Source: DASSUW01 sp963806395 (lineage in GTDB: Bacteria; Actinomycetota; Thermoleophilia; Solirubrobacterales; Solirubrobacteraceae). From it: a DNA stretch of 64,000 nt. How positions within the stretch are numbered: position 1 is the stretch's first letter; each line of letters opens with the position of its first letter. The stretch spans positions 62,001 to 126,000 of the forward strand of contig CAWDYI010000003.1 in assembly GCA_963806395.1 (NCBI GenBank), in the 5' to 3' direction. Under the pieces are notes generated by a model. That model searched no databases, was not told the DNA's origin, and was given only the letters and a program-made list of their open reading frames with translations. A program made the position numbers and the translations under genes. Positions 50,313 to 58,558 of this stretch are shown here, piece by piece.

Positions 50313-51707
50313 GTGGAGCACGACGCGCACGGCTACTGGCTCCAGGAGGCCGGTGGCGCCGAGCCGGTGGCGCCGGCAACCGGTGAGCTCGACGCCGACG
50401 TCGTGGTGCTCGGCGGCGGCTACACCGGCATGTGGACGGCGTGGCAACTGCTCGAACAGGCGCCGGACGCGCGCGTGGTGGTGCTCGAGGCCGACGTCTG
50501 CGGCCACGGCCCGAGCGGGCGCAACGGCGGGTTCTGCGAGACGCTGTGGTCGAACCTGCCGTCGCTGCGCGAGCGCTTCGGCGACGAGCGCGCGCTCGCG
50601 GCGTGCGAGGCGTCGTCCGACAGCGTGCGGGCGATCGGCGCCTGGTGCGAGGCCGAGGGCGTCGATGCGTGGTTCCGGATGTCGGGCTTCGTGATGGCGT
50701 CCACGACCGAGGCGCAGGACGGCGTGGTGGACGGCGTCCTGGAGGCCGCGGCGGGCGTCGGTGCCCTGGGGTCGCGCGTGGTCGCGCTCGACGGCGCCGC
50801 CGTGCGTGCGCGCTGCGACTCGCCGCGCTTCCGCCGCGGCCTGCTCGTGCCCGACGACGCCACCGTGCAGCCCGCGCGGCTCGCCCTCGGGCTCAGGCGG
50901 CGGCTGCTCGAGCGCGGCGTCGCAGTCCACGAGCGTTCGCGCGTACGCGCGCTGCGAGTGGCCGGGCCGAATGCGGTCGTGGTTGAGACGGCGTCGGCCC
51001 GGGTGCGTGCGAAGGCCGCGGTCGTCGCCCTCAACGCCGCCACCCGCGGGCTGCGCCCGCTGCGGTCGCGGCTGTCGGTCACGTCCTCGCACATCGTGCT
51101 CACCGAGCCGGTGCCCGAGCTGCTGGAGACGATCGGCTGGACCGGGGGAGAGTCGGTCACCGACGCGCGCACGTTCCTGCACTACTTCCGCACGACGCCG
51201 GACGGGCGCGTCGCGTTCGGCTGGGGCGGCGGGCGGCTCGCGTACGGCGCCCGCCTGAAGGGCCGGATCGAGGTCGACCCGCACGTCGCCGCGGTCACGC
51301 ACCGCCACCTCGTCGAGTACTTCCCGGCGCTCGCCGGCGCACGGGTCACGCATGCCTGGGGCGGCCCGATCGACGTCGCGCCGAGCCACCTCCCGCAGAT
51401 CGGCACGCTCGACGACGGGCCGGTGCACTACGCGTTCGGGTTCACCGGCAACGGCGTCGGCCCGTCGCACCTCGCCGGGCGGATGCTCGCCGCGCTCGCG
51501 CTCGGCGAGGGCGACCGCAGCCTGGCGCTCGTCGATCCGGCGCCGTTCCGCGTTCCGCCCGAGCCGCTGGCGTGGGCGGGCGGGAATGTTGTGCGCTCGG
51601 CGTTGCTGCGCGCCGAGTGGCTGCAGTCGCAGGGCCGGCGCCCCGATCCGCTGACGCGCGCGGTGTGCGCCGCGCCGCGGGCGCTGGGCATCCACGTCGG
51701 ACGTTAG
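50313..51707 (+). CDS. FAD-dependent oxidoreductase, gamma-glutamylputrescine oxidase-like (DAO family)
   Basis: 464 residues. FAD-binding DVVVLGGGYTGMWTAWQL with Glu in VVVLEADVCGHGPSGRNGGFC; C-terminal substrate/FAD segment HYAFGFTGNGVGPSHLAGRMLAAL. It resembles PuuB-type amine oxidases; a sarcosine or other amine substrate is possible. GTG start three bases after the aminotransferase stop suggests one operon. Confidence 0.85.
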   Translation: MEHDAHGYWLQEAGGAEPVAPATGELDADVVVLGGGYTGMWTAWQLLEQAPDARVVVLEADVCGHGPSGRNGGFCETLWSNLPSLRERFGDERALAACEASSDSVRAIGAWCEAEGVDAWFRMSGFVMASTTEAQDGVVDGVLEAAAGVGALGSRVVALDGAAVRARCDSPRFRRGLLVPDDATVQPARLALGLRRRLLERGVAVHERSRVRALRVAGPNAVVVETASARVRAKAAVVALNAATRGLRPLRSRLSVTSSHIVLTEPVPELLETIGWTGGESVTDARTFLHYFRTTPDGRVAFGWGGGRLAYGARLKGRIEVDPHVAAVTHRHLVEYFPALAGARVTHAWGGPIDVAPSHLPQIGTLDDGPVHYAFGFTGNGVGPSHLAGRMLAALALGEGDRSLALVDPAPFRVPPEPLAWAGGNVVRSALLRAEWLQSQGRRPDPLTRAVCAAPRALGIHVGR

Positions 51708-51715
51708 TGGACCCC

Positions 51716-52333
51716 CTAGTAATGCCGGACCGCCACGAACCGCGCCCCGGTGGCGGGGAGCCGGCCGGCGGCGATCAGCGCTTCCTCCGCGTCGCGCAGA
51801 CCAGGGTCCAGGTCCCACCGGTGCAGGTACGCGCCGCGCACCGGCACGCTGACGTCGAACCACGGCGCCAGCGCGTCGGCCAGCCGGCCCAGCGGATGCA
51901 GGTGCCCGCGTAGCTCCTCCGCGAACTGGGGCGTGTTCTGCGGCCGGTCCCGTCGCTGCACCTGGCCCTGCTCGATCCACCAGTGGGCTGCGCGCTCGTC
52001 GAACCGCTCGACGTCGAACTCGTCGACGATCAGCCGCCCGCCAGAGCCGACGAGGTGGCCGAGCCGCGCGACCGACTCCGCCAGCGGGTTCACGTGGTGC
52101 AGAGACACGACGGCGACCGCCGCGTCGTACGAGCCCGCCGCCCCGTCGACGTCGAGCAGCGCGAGCTGCCGGACCGGCGGCGGGCCGCCCGCCGGGTCGA
52201 TCGCGACGACGTCGTAGCCCGACGCCAGGAGATCGGCGGCCAGCTCGCCGCGGCCGGCGCCGATTTCGAGCACGCGGGCGGGCGCCGGCGGCAGCGCGGC
52301 GCGCACGAAAGCGAAGACGTCCGCGGTCGGCAT
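51716..52333 (-). CDS. Class I SAM-dependent methyltransferase
   Basis: 205 residues. Motif I VLEIGAGRGELAADLLASGYDVVAIDP, post-motif AAVAVVSLHHVNPLAESVARLGHLV. ATG 52333 begins just before the domain. Convergent with the FAD oxidase gene (8-base gap) and divergent from the trypsin-like protease. Substrate unknown. Confidence 0.78.
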   Translation of the reverse strand: MPTADVFAFVRAALPPAPARVLEIGAGRGELAADLLASGYDVVAIDPAGGPPPVRQLALLDVDGAAGSYDAAVAVVSLHHVNPLAESVARLGHLVGSGGRLIVDEFDVERFDERAAHWWIEQGQVQRRDRPQNTPQFAEELRGHLHPLGRLADALAPWFDVSVPVRGAYLHRWDLDPGLRDAEEALIAAGRLPATGARFVAVRHY

Positions 52334-52370
52334 CGCGCAAGTATCGCCGCGAACGCTCGTTGCAGACAGC

Positions 52371-53051
52371 ATGAACCTCCGACGCACACTCCTATCCGCG
52401 GCTGCGACGCTCGCCGTCGTCGCCGCGCTTCCCTCGCAAGCCTCCGCCGCGGTCACGCTCCAGCCCGGCGCCTATCACGAGACCGACGCGGGCTCCTGCA
52501 CGCTGAACTTCGCGTACTCAGGGTCCGGCAGGACGTACCTCGGCACCGCTGCCCACTGCGTCGCGTCGATCGGCCAGCAGGTGCGCGACATCGACGGCAC
52601 GGTGTTCGGCAAGGTCGCCTTCATCGGCGACCAGAACTCGACGGCGTGGGACTTCGCGTTCATCGAGGTCGATCCCGAGGACCTCGGCCGCGTGAGCCCG
52701 GCGGTCAAGGGCCATCCGGCCTTCCCGAAGGGCGCCACCACCGCCGCCGAGACGCTGCTCGGCGACTCGATCCAGCTGTCCGGCTACGGCCTCGGCTACG
52801 ACACGACGCCGGCGACGCAGGAGCAGCGCAAGGCGGTCATGGGCAGCGACGACGCGTCCATCTACACCGTCAGCGGCCCGATCCACTGGGGCGACTCCGG
52901 CGGACCGCTCGTCCACATCGGCACCGGCAAGGCGCTCGGCATCGTGAGCCGCCTGTGTGCCGGCGCGTGCAGCGAGGAGGGCCCGACGGTGCAGGGGATC
53001 CTCGCCAAGGCGGCCTCGCGCGGCTTCGCAGTGACGCTCAGGACCGTGTGA
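52371..53051 (+). CDS. Secreted trypsin-like serine protease
   Basis: 226 residues: Sec signal peptide (LLSAAATLAVVAALPSQASA), then the chymotrypsin fold with His in TAAHCV, Asp in AWDFAFIEVD and Ser in GDSGGPLV. No obvious propeptide beyond about 20 residues. Conserved cysteines (CTLNF, AAHCV, RLCAGAC) suggest two disulfides. The 3' end overlaps the STAS gene by 14 bases. Confidence 0.88.
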   Translation: MNLRRTLLSAAATLAVVAALPSQASAAVTLQPGAYHETDAGSCTLNFAYSGSGRTYLGTAAHCVASIGQQVRDIDGTVFGKVAFIGDQNSTAWDFAFIEVDPEDLGRVSPAVKGHPAFPKGATTAAETLLGDSIQLSGYGLGYDTTPATQEQRKAVMGSDDASIYTVSGPIHWGDSGGPLVHIGTGKALGIVSRLCAGACSEEGPTVQGILAKAASRGFAVTLRTV

Positions 53052-53391
53052 CGTAGTCCGGGAGCTCGTCGACGATGGTGAGCACCCGGCCCAGGTCCAT
53101 GATCTCGAACAGGCGGTTGACGGCGCGCGAGCCTTGCACCAGCACGAGCTCCGCGCCCGTCTCCGCCACGGTCGTGTTCAGCCTGAGCAGGTATTCGATG
53201 CTCATCGAGTCGAGGAACGCGACCTCGCGCAGGTCGAGCACGACGTGATCGAGCGCTTCGGCGCCCTCGGCCGCGACCGCGTCCATGAGCAGGGGAAGCG
53301 TCGCGATATCGAGCTCACCCGCCAGAGCCACGTGGAGGTTGGCGCCGATGCGGGCCGTACGTACGTCGAATTGACCTGGATCTGGTGTCAC
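53038..53391 (-). CDS. STAS-domain anti-sigma factor antagonist
   Basis: 117 residues with the SpoIIAA/RsbV fold: LHVALAGELDIATLPLLMDAV, HVVLDLREVAFLDSMSIEYLLRL (phosphorylatable serine in DSMS). GTG 53391 is the start. Divergent by 32 bases from a histidine-kinase-like ATPase that could be its partner. No sigma-B gene is in the window. Confidence 0.9.
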   Translation of the reverse strand: MTPDPGQFDVRTARIGANLHVALAGELDIATLPLLMDAVAAEGAEALDHVVLDLREVAFLDSMSIEYLLRLNTTVAETGAELVLVQGSRAVNRLFEIMDLGRVLTIVDELPDYVTRS

Positions 53392-53423
53392 GTTCCCGCA
53401 AGAGGGTATGTGAACGGGACGAA

Positions 53424-53798
53424 ATGAATGAGACCGTCCTCACCCTCGATCGCACCACGGGCGCGCCGGAGCAGGCGCGTCGTCACGTGCGTACGCTCGC
53501 GCGCGAACTCGGCCTCGCGCGCACCGAGGACGCGACGCTGCTCGTCTCCGAGCTGGTGACGAACGCCGTCAAGTACGGCCCCGTGGACTGCGAGATCCGG
53601 GTGATCATCGACCAGGACGCCAGGCGTGCTCGCTTCACGGTGCATGACCCCGGCGTCGGCCCGCTGCCGGAGATGTGCCCGGCTACCGCACTGCCGCGGG
53701 CGGGCGGCGGCCACGGTCTGCGGCTCGTCGACGCCGTGTCGGACCGCTGGGGCGTCGAGCGCGGCAGCACCCGGGTCTGGTTCGAACTCGACTCGTGA
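53424..53798 (+). CDS. Anti-sigma regulatory factor (serine kinase-like ATPase)
   Basis: 124 residues with an HATPase_c domain: N box LLVSELVTNAVKYG, G1 VHDPGVGPLPE, G2 GGGHGLRLVDAV. Such RsbW/SpoIIAB-like proteins bind sigma factors and phosphorylate STAS proteins. ATG 53424 is placed just before the domain (MNETVLTLDR). It ends 17 bases before the leuA leader peptide. Confidence 0.88.
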   Translation: MNETVLTLDRTTGAPEQARRHVRTLARELGLARTEDATLLVSELVTNAVKYGPVDCEIRVIIDQDARRARFTVHDPGVGPLPEMCPATALPRAGGGHGLRLVDAVSDRWGVERGSTRVWFELDS

Positions 53799-53800
53799 GG

Positions 53801-53815
53801 TAGGCTTCAGGGCGC
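53801..53815 (+). promoter_or_regulatory. Promoter -10 for the leuA leader transcript
   Basis: TAGGCT (53801-53806) lies nine bases before the leader-peptide ATG at 53816, so transcription would begin almost at that ATG. Confidence 0.4.
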
Positions 53816-53866
53816 ATGTCGCGCCGGCTTGACCTTCTCCTTCTCCTCCCCCTTCGGGGGGAATAA
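53816..53866 (+). CDS. leuL: Leucine-rich leader peptide of leuA (attenuation)
   Basis: A 16-residue open frame, MSRRLDLLLLLPLRGE, with 5 consecutive Leu codons (CTT CTC CTT CTC CTC) and 2 more Leu codons at positions 5 and 13. Such peptides let the ribosome measure charged tRNA-Leu and control the following operon by attenuation. It starts 123 bases before leuA and overlaps hairpin sequence. The leucine run is not expected by chance. Symbol is by analogy with known leader peptides. Confidence 0.8.
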   Translation: MSRRLDLLLLLPLRGE

Positions 53867-53938
53867 CGCGTGGCGGCCGCGAAGCCGCAAACCCAGCACG
53901 AAGGAGCAGGTCACACAAGCCGATAAGGAGCACGCGCC
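53848..53938 (+). promoter_or_regulatory. leuA attenuator/leader region
   Basis: CCCCC TTC GGGGG (53848-53860) forms a hairpin overlapping the end of the leader peptide, and GCGGC (53873-53877) pairs with GCCGC (53884-53888). A ribosome stalled on the Leu codons would hide the first arm. AAGGAG at 53925-53930, eight bases before the leuA ATG, is the ribosome site. No clear U-tract terminator is seen, so sequestration of the ribosome site is also possible. Confidence 0.6.
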
Positions 53939-55513
53939 ATGGACGACAACCGGGTCATCATCTTCGATACGACGCTGCGGGACGGCGAGCAGTCGCCCGG
54001 CATCTCGCTGAACACCGCCGAGAAGCTGGAGATCGCGCACCAGCTCGCGCGGCTCGGCGTCGACGTCATCGAGGCGGGCTTCCCGATCGCGTCGCCGGGC
54101 GACTTCGAGTCCGTGCGGGCGATCGCACGCGAGGTCCACGGCCCGATCGTCGCCGGCCTTGCACGCGCTCATGCGGCCGACATCGAGCGAGCGGCCGAGG
54201 CGGTACGCGACGCGCCGCGGCCGCGCATCCACACGTTCATCTCGACGTCGGACATCCACATCGAGCACCAGCTGCAGTCGACGCGCGCCGACGTGCTCGG
54301 CCAGGCTCGCGCCGCCGTCGCGCACGCGAAGTCGTTCGTGGAGGACGTCGAGTTCTCGCCGATGGACGCCACGCGAGCCGACGTCGAGTTCACCGCCGAG
54401 GTGGTCGCCGCCGCGCTCGAGGAGGGCGCGACCACGATCAACATCCCCGACACCGTCGGCTACACGATGCCGCACGAGTACGCCGCGTTCCTCAGCCGGC
54501 TGTACGAGCTGGTGCCCGCTTTGCGCGACGCCGTGCTCTCGGTCCACTGCCATGACGACCTCGGCCTGGCGGTCGCCAACTCGTTCGCCGGCCTGCAGGT
54601 GGGGGCGCGGCAGGTGGAGTGCGCGATCAACGGGATCGGCGAGCGCGCCGGCAACGCCGCGCTCGAGGAGCTGGTGATGCTCCTGCACACGCGCGAGGAG
54701 GACGTCGGCCTGGTGACCGGCGTGCAGACGCGCGAGATCGCGCGCACGAGCCGGCTCGTCTCGCGTCTGACCGGCTACTCGGTGCAGCCGAACAAGGCGA
54801 TCGTGGGCCGCAACGCGTTCGCGCACGAGTCCGGCATCCACCAGGACGGCGTGCTCAAGGAGCGCTCGACCTACGAGATCATGGAGGCCGGGACCGTCGG
54901 CGTCGACGACTCGTCCTCGATCGTGCTCGGCAAGCACTCCGGCCGGCACGCGCTGAAGTCGGCGCTCGAGGAGCTCGGCTTCACGGTCTCAGGGCAGGCG
55001 CTGAACACGGCGTTCAAGCGCTTCAAGGACATCGCGGACAAGAAGAAGCAGGTGACCGCGATGGATCTCGAGGCGCTGGTCACCGACGAGCTGCGGACCG
55101 AGATCGCCTCCTACACGCTCGAGTGGTTCGACGTGGAGGCGTCCTCGCGCCGCCCGCCCCACGCCACCGTTGCGATCCGCACGCCGGCCGGCGACGTCGT
55201 GGAGGGCAACTTCACCGGCGACGGCCCGGTGGACGCGATCTTCCGCGCGATCAACACCGCCACGCGCCTCGAGGCGCGGCTCCGCGAGTTCCGCATCGAC
55301 TCGGTGACCGCCGGCCAGGACGCGCTCGGCGAGGCGAGCGTGGTGCTCGAGATCGCCGGCCAGTCGGCGGCCGGCCAGGGCGTGTCGACCGACATCATCG
55401 AAGCTGCCGCGCTCGCCTACGTGCGTGCGCTGTCCAACGCCGAGCGCAAGGCGGCGACGGCCGCCGAGGTCGCCGACGCGGCGGCGGAGCGGGAGCTCAC
55501 ACCGGCGCCGTAG
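53939..55513 (+). CDS. leuA: 2-Isopropylmalate synthase
   Basis: 524 residues, first committed step of leucine synthesis. Motifs: FDTTLRDGEQSPGISL, VEFSPMDATR, LSVHCHDDLGLAVANS, NGIGERAGNAALEE and the C-terminal LeuA allosteric domain (after about residue 390; SYTLEWFDVEAS, GNFTGDGPVDAIFRAI). The HxH metal motif (HCHDD) is intact. Preceded by a leucine leader peptide. Confidence 0.96.
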   Translation: MDDNRVIIFDTTLRDGEQSPGISLNTAEKLEIAHQLARLGVDVIEAGFPIASPGDFESVRAIAREVHGPIVAGLARAHAADIERAAEAVRDAPRPRIHTFISTSDIHIEHQLQSTRADVLGQARAAVAHAKSFVEDVEFSPMDATRADVEFTAEVVAAALEEGATTINIPDTVGYTMPHEYAAFLSRLYELVPALRDAVLSVHCHDDLGLAVANSFAGLQVGARQVECAINGIGERAGNAALEELVMLLHTREEDVGLVTGVQTREIARTSRLVSRLTGYSVQPNKAIVGRNAFAHESGIHQDGVLKERSTYEIMEAGTVGVDDSSSIVLGKHSGRHALKSALEELGFTVSGQALNTAFKRFKDIADKKKQVTAMDLEALVTDELRTEIASYTLEWFDVEASSRRPPHATVAIRTPAGDVVEGNFTGDGPVDAIFRAINTATRLEARLREFRIDSVTAGQDALGEASVVLEIAGQSAAGQGVSTDIIEAAALAYVRALSNAERKAATAAEVADAAAERELTPAP

Positions 55514-56411
55514 CGAGCGCGCGGCCCTGGGCGAAAGCCGCGTCGAGCACGTCCTCGGCGCGGCTCCCGTCCATCAGGCTCGGCCCCATCGCCGCGACGG
55601 ACGCCGCGTCCGGGACGAGCGTCCGGACGCGCATGCCGCGGGCGCGGAGCGCGAGCTCCTCGGCGATCAGCGCGGCGGCCGTGACCGCTCGCAGCGGGCC
55701 ACCCGCAGCCGTCGGGGCGAGGCATAGGACGTGCGTGCCGCGGCCGCCGGGCGCGGCGTCCATGTTGGTCGGGCTCCAGACGCCGCCGTCGACGTACTCG
55801 CGGCCGCCGATCTCGACCGGGGCGAACAGCCACGGCACCGCGCACGACGCGAGCACCGCGTCGCGCACGCTCGCCTCCGGCCCGCCGGGCTCGCCGAACA
55901 CCACGCGGCGCCCGGTGCGGCGCTCGACGACCGCGACCCGCAGCCGTCCGTCGAACTGCGCGCCGAGCGCGTCGAGGTGGCGAGCGACGCCGTCGAGCCG
56001 GCGCTCGGGCCGCGGCGACGCGGCGAGCGCGGCCGCGCGCACGGCGCGGCCGGCGGGCGCGAGCGTCGCCAGCGCGAACGGCGCGAGTGGCGACGCCGCC
56101 GCGGCGGTGATCCGCGCGACCCCGCCGCCGACGCGACGCAGCGCGGAAGCGCCGGCGTCGCCGCCGGCCTCGCCGGCCCACGCGCGTGCGGCGCGGTCGC
56201 CGGCCTCGAGCCGGCGTCCGGCGATCAGCGAGGCCGCCACGATCGATCCGGCCGAGGTGCCGACTACGTACTCGCACGCGCGCATGTCGGGTCCGCTCGC
56301 CGCCTCGAGCCCGCTGAGCAGGCCGCGCGTCCACGCCTCGCCGAGCGTCCCGCCCGCGCCGAGCACGAGCGTGTCCGGCAGTTCGGTGATCGCCTCCGTC
56401 ACCCCTGGCAT
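55497..56411 (-). CDS. Patatin-like phospholipase
   Basis: 304 residues. The oxyanion loop LVLGAGGTLGEAWTRG, nucleophile motif VGTSAGSIVA and catalytic Asp motif YVDGGVWSPTN are all present. Actinobacterial patatins of this kind hydrolyse lipids; the substrate is unknown. ATG 56411 or 56414 lies head to head on the ATG of the divergent cupin-TPR gene, with no separating bases. The 3' end overlaps leuA by 17 bases. Confidence 0.85.
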   Translation of the reverse strand: MPGVTEAITELPDTLVLGAGGTLGEAWTRGLLSGLEAASGPDMRACEYVVGTSAGSIVAASLIAGRRLEAGDRAARAWAGEAGGDAGASALRRVGGGVARITAAAASPLAPFALATLAPAGRAVRAAALAASPRPERRLDGVARHLDALGAQFDGRLRVAVVERRTGRRVVFGEPGGPEASVRDAVLASCAVPWLFAPVEIGGREYVDGGVWSPTNMDAAPGGRGTHVLCLAPTAAGGPLRAVTAAALIAEELALRARGMRVRTLVPDAASVAAMGPSLMDGSRAEDVLDAAFAQGRALATAPV

Positions 56412-56412
56412 C

Positions 56413-57066
56413 ATGACCGTCGTGGCCGAGGCGCCTCGCATCACCCGCATCGACGAGCTCCCGGCGATCTTCGCGGCCGGCGTCACCTGGCGGCCCGTGC
56501 GGCGCGAGCTCGGCGTGCAGGCCTTCGGCGTCAACGCCTACACGGCCGGCGCCGGTGAGCAGCTGATCGAGGAGCACGACGAGACCGGCTCCGGCTCCGG
56601 GCGGCACGAGGAGCTGTACGTCGTCGTCGCCGGCCGCGCCCGGTTCACGATCGACGGCGCCGAGCACGACGCGCCCGCGGGCACGCTCGTGTTCCTGCCC
56701 GACCCGGCCGCGAAGCGGGCGGCGCTCGCGCTCACGGACGGCACCACGGCGCTGGTCGTCGGCGGTCGCGTCGGCGAGCCCTACGCGGTCTCGCCGTGGG
56801 AGAAGTGGTTCTCCGCCAAGCAGCTCGCGGACGGCGGCGACGCGGGCGGCGCGGCCGACCTCATGGGAACGGCCCTCGAAGAGCACCCCGGCAACGCCGC
56901 GGTGCTCTACAACGCGGCCTGCTTCGAGTCGCTCGCCGGCCGCCGCGAGGCCGCGCTCGAGCATCTCCGGGCGGCCGTCGAGCTGGACCCGAAGATGCTC
57001 GTGTGGGCGGCCGAGGACACCGACTTCGACGCGCTCCGCGACGACCCGGCGTTCCCACGCGGTTAG
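56413..57066 (+). CDS. Cupin-TPR protein
   Basis: 217 residues: a cupin-like N-terminal domain (QLIEEHDETGSGSGRHEELYVVVAGRARFTIDGAEHDAPAGTLVFLPDPA) followed by a TPR-like helical end (AADLMGTALEEHPGNAAVLYNAACFESLAGRREAALEHLRAAVELDPKM). The combination is seen in small signalling or binding proteins of unknown role. Its start codon overlaps the divergent patatin start. Confidence 0.78.
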   Translation: MTVVAEAPRITRIDELPAIFAAGVTWRPVRRELGVQAFGVNAYTAGAGEQLIEEHDETGSGSGRHEELYVVVAGRARFTIDGAEHDAPAGTLVFLPDPAAKRAALALTDGTTALVVGGRVGEPYAVSPWEKWFSAKQLADGGDAGGAADLMGTALEEHPGNAAVLYNAACFESLAGRREAALEHLRAAVELDPKMLVWAAEDTDFDALRDDPAFPRG

Positions 57067-58497
57067 CCGCTCGCGGTGTTGATCACCACGAGCACCGACA
57101 TCACGCCGAACAACGCGACCGCCCAGAGCAGCACCGCGAACCGGATCCCGCGCACCTTCAGCGGCGCGGGCAGGAAGCGGCGGTTGATGATCAGCAGCAG
57201 CATCGAGTAGATGAACATCACGCCGCCGCTGGAGGCCGCGGCGATGACCACGAGCTCGAGCGGCTGGTCGAAGCCCGACAGCAGGATCGCCGAGCCGCTC
57301 GCGATCATCATCCAGACGACGAGGAAGTACAGGCGGCTCTCGGTCCAGCGCGGGCTATCGCGCACGTAGCCGACGCGCAGCACGTCGGCGACCAGGCGGC
57401 TGACGTAGTCGATGATGCCGAACGCGGCGCCGAACAGGCTGATCGCGCCGATCACCCAGAACAGCGTGCCGAACCACGTGCCGACCGTGTCCTTGAGCAC
57501 GTTGCCCTCGGTCTGGATGAAGTCGAAGTCGCTGTCCTGGACCGCCGGGTTGCCGTACACGGTCGAGTACGCGACGAGCGAGAACACGACGATCGTGATC
57601 GCACCGATGACGAAGAACGAGAAGAACTGCTCGATGTTCGCCTTGCGCCACCAGTCACGCCAGCGCTCGAGGTTGCGGTCGGTGATCGGGAACACGTAGC
57701 CGCGGCCGGACGGCTCCGCCTCCTCGGTGCCGGTGATCGGGGAGACCACGCGCGGGGCGTAGGCACCCATGCCGTAGCCCTTGTCGCGGATCCAGTTGCT
57801 GACCACGAGGTTGTTGGTGCCGCCGGCGCCCGCGTAGGCGAGCGCGCCGAGCAGCACGGCCAGCTCGATCTGGCCGCCGGTGAAGCTGCCGAAGCTCGTG
57901 ACCGTCTGGTCGAGGTCGCCGAACGCGCCGGCGCTGACCGCCGTCGTGAGCGCGACGACGAGGAACACGAGCACCATCGCGACCTTCGCGAACTCGAACT
58001 TCTCGATCGTCTGGTAGACGACCGGCGACGCCGAAAGGGCGATGCCGATCAGCACCATCGCGCCGATCGCGATCGCGTTCGCGTTGCCGCCGCCGAACAG
58101 GAAGGTGGTGATCGTGGCGGCGCTGGTCGCCCACGCCGGCCAGATGTTCGGCAGGATCGCGCAGGCGACCATCAGCAGCCCCAAGGGCTTCCACAACCGC
58201 TGGAACCCCGTTACCGCCGTTTCACCGGTCGCGAGCGTGTAGCGCTCGATCTCCATGTTGATGAAGTACTGCGTCAGGAGACCGACGATCGCCGCCCACA
58301 GGAAGATCAGTCCGACCTGCGAGGCGATGAACGGGAAGAGGATGTACTCGCCGGACGCGATGCCGACGCCGACGAGGATGACGCTCGGGCCGATGATCCG
58401 CCTCAGTGGCGGGGCCTCGGGCAGGTCGCGCTGCTCGACCGGGCCGATGCTGGGCCTCGGGGATCGCGACAGGTGCTTGAGGGGTTGCGGTGGCCAT
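57063..58497 (-). pseudogene. Nramp/SLC11-like membrane transporter, N-terminal frameshift
   Basis: The intact frame 57063-58256 gives 397 residues with 9-10 spans (e.g. LGLLMVACAILPNIWPAW, ISLFGAAFGIIDYVSRL). The missing start is in another frame: MATATPQAPVAIPEA from ATG 58497, then, after 58453-58455, PSIGPVEQRDLPEAPPLRRIIGPSVILVGVGIASGEYILFPFIAS. Adding one GC unit restores a protein of about 478 residues. The Nramp DPGN metal motif is not present at the first span (GIASGEY), so metal transport is doubtful. Convergent with cupin-TPR by 4 bases. Confidence 0.7.
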
Positions 58498-58535
58498 GCG
58501 TGTCGGCGTTCCCAGTTCGTGCGACTCGTTACCGC

Positions 58536-58553
58536 TGTACGTGATAACGTACA
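58536..58553. promoter_or_regulatory. Operator-like inverted repeat between Nramp-like and XRE-cupin genes
   Basis: TGTACGTGATAACGTACA has exact 7-base arms around GATA and ends five bases before the XRE-cupin ATG (58559). It is AT-rich relative to the surroundings and is the obvious binding site for that regulator. Confidence 0.65.
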
Positions 58554-58558
58554 AACGT

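Noticed and set aside
48813..52340. 1175-codon open frame on the minus strand
   Set aside because: It lies opposite the aminotransferase, FAD oxidase and methyltransferase genes, which have clear motifs. The translation is Arg/Ala/Gly-rich with no domain, a typical GC-rich shadow.
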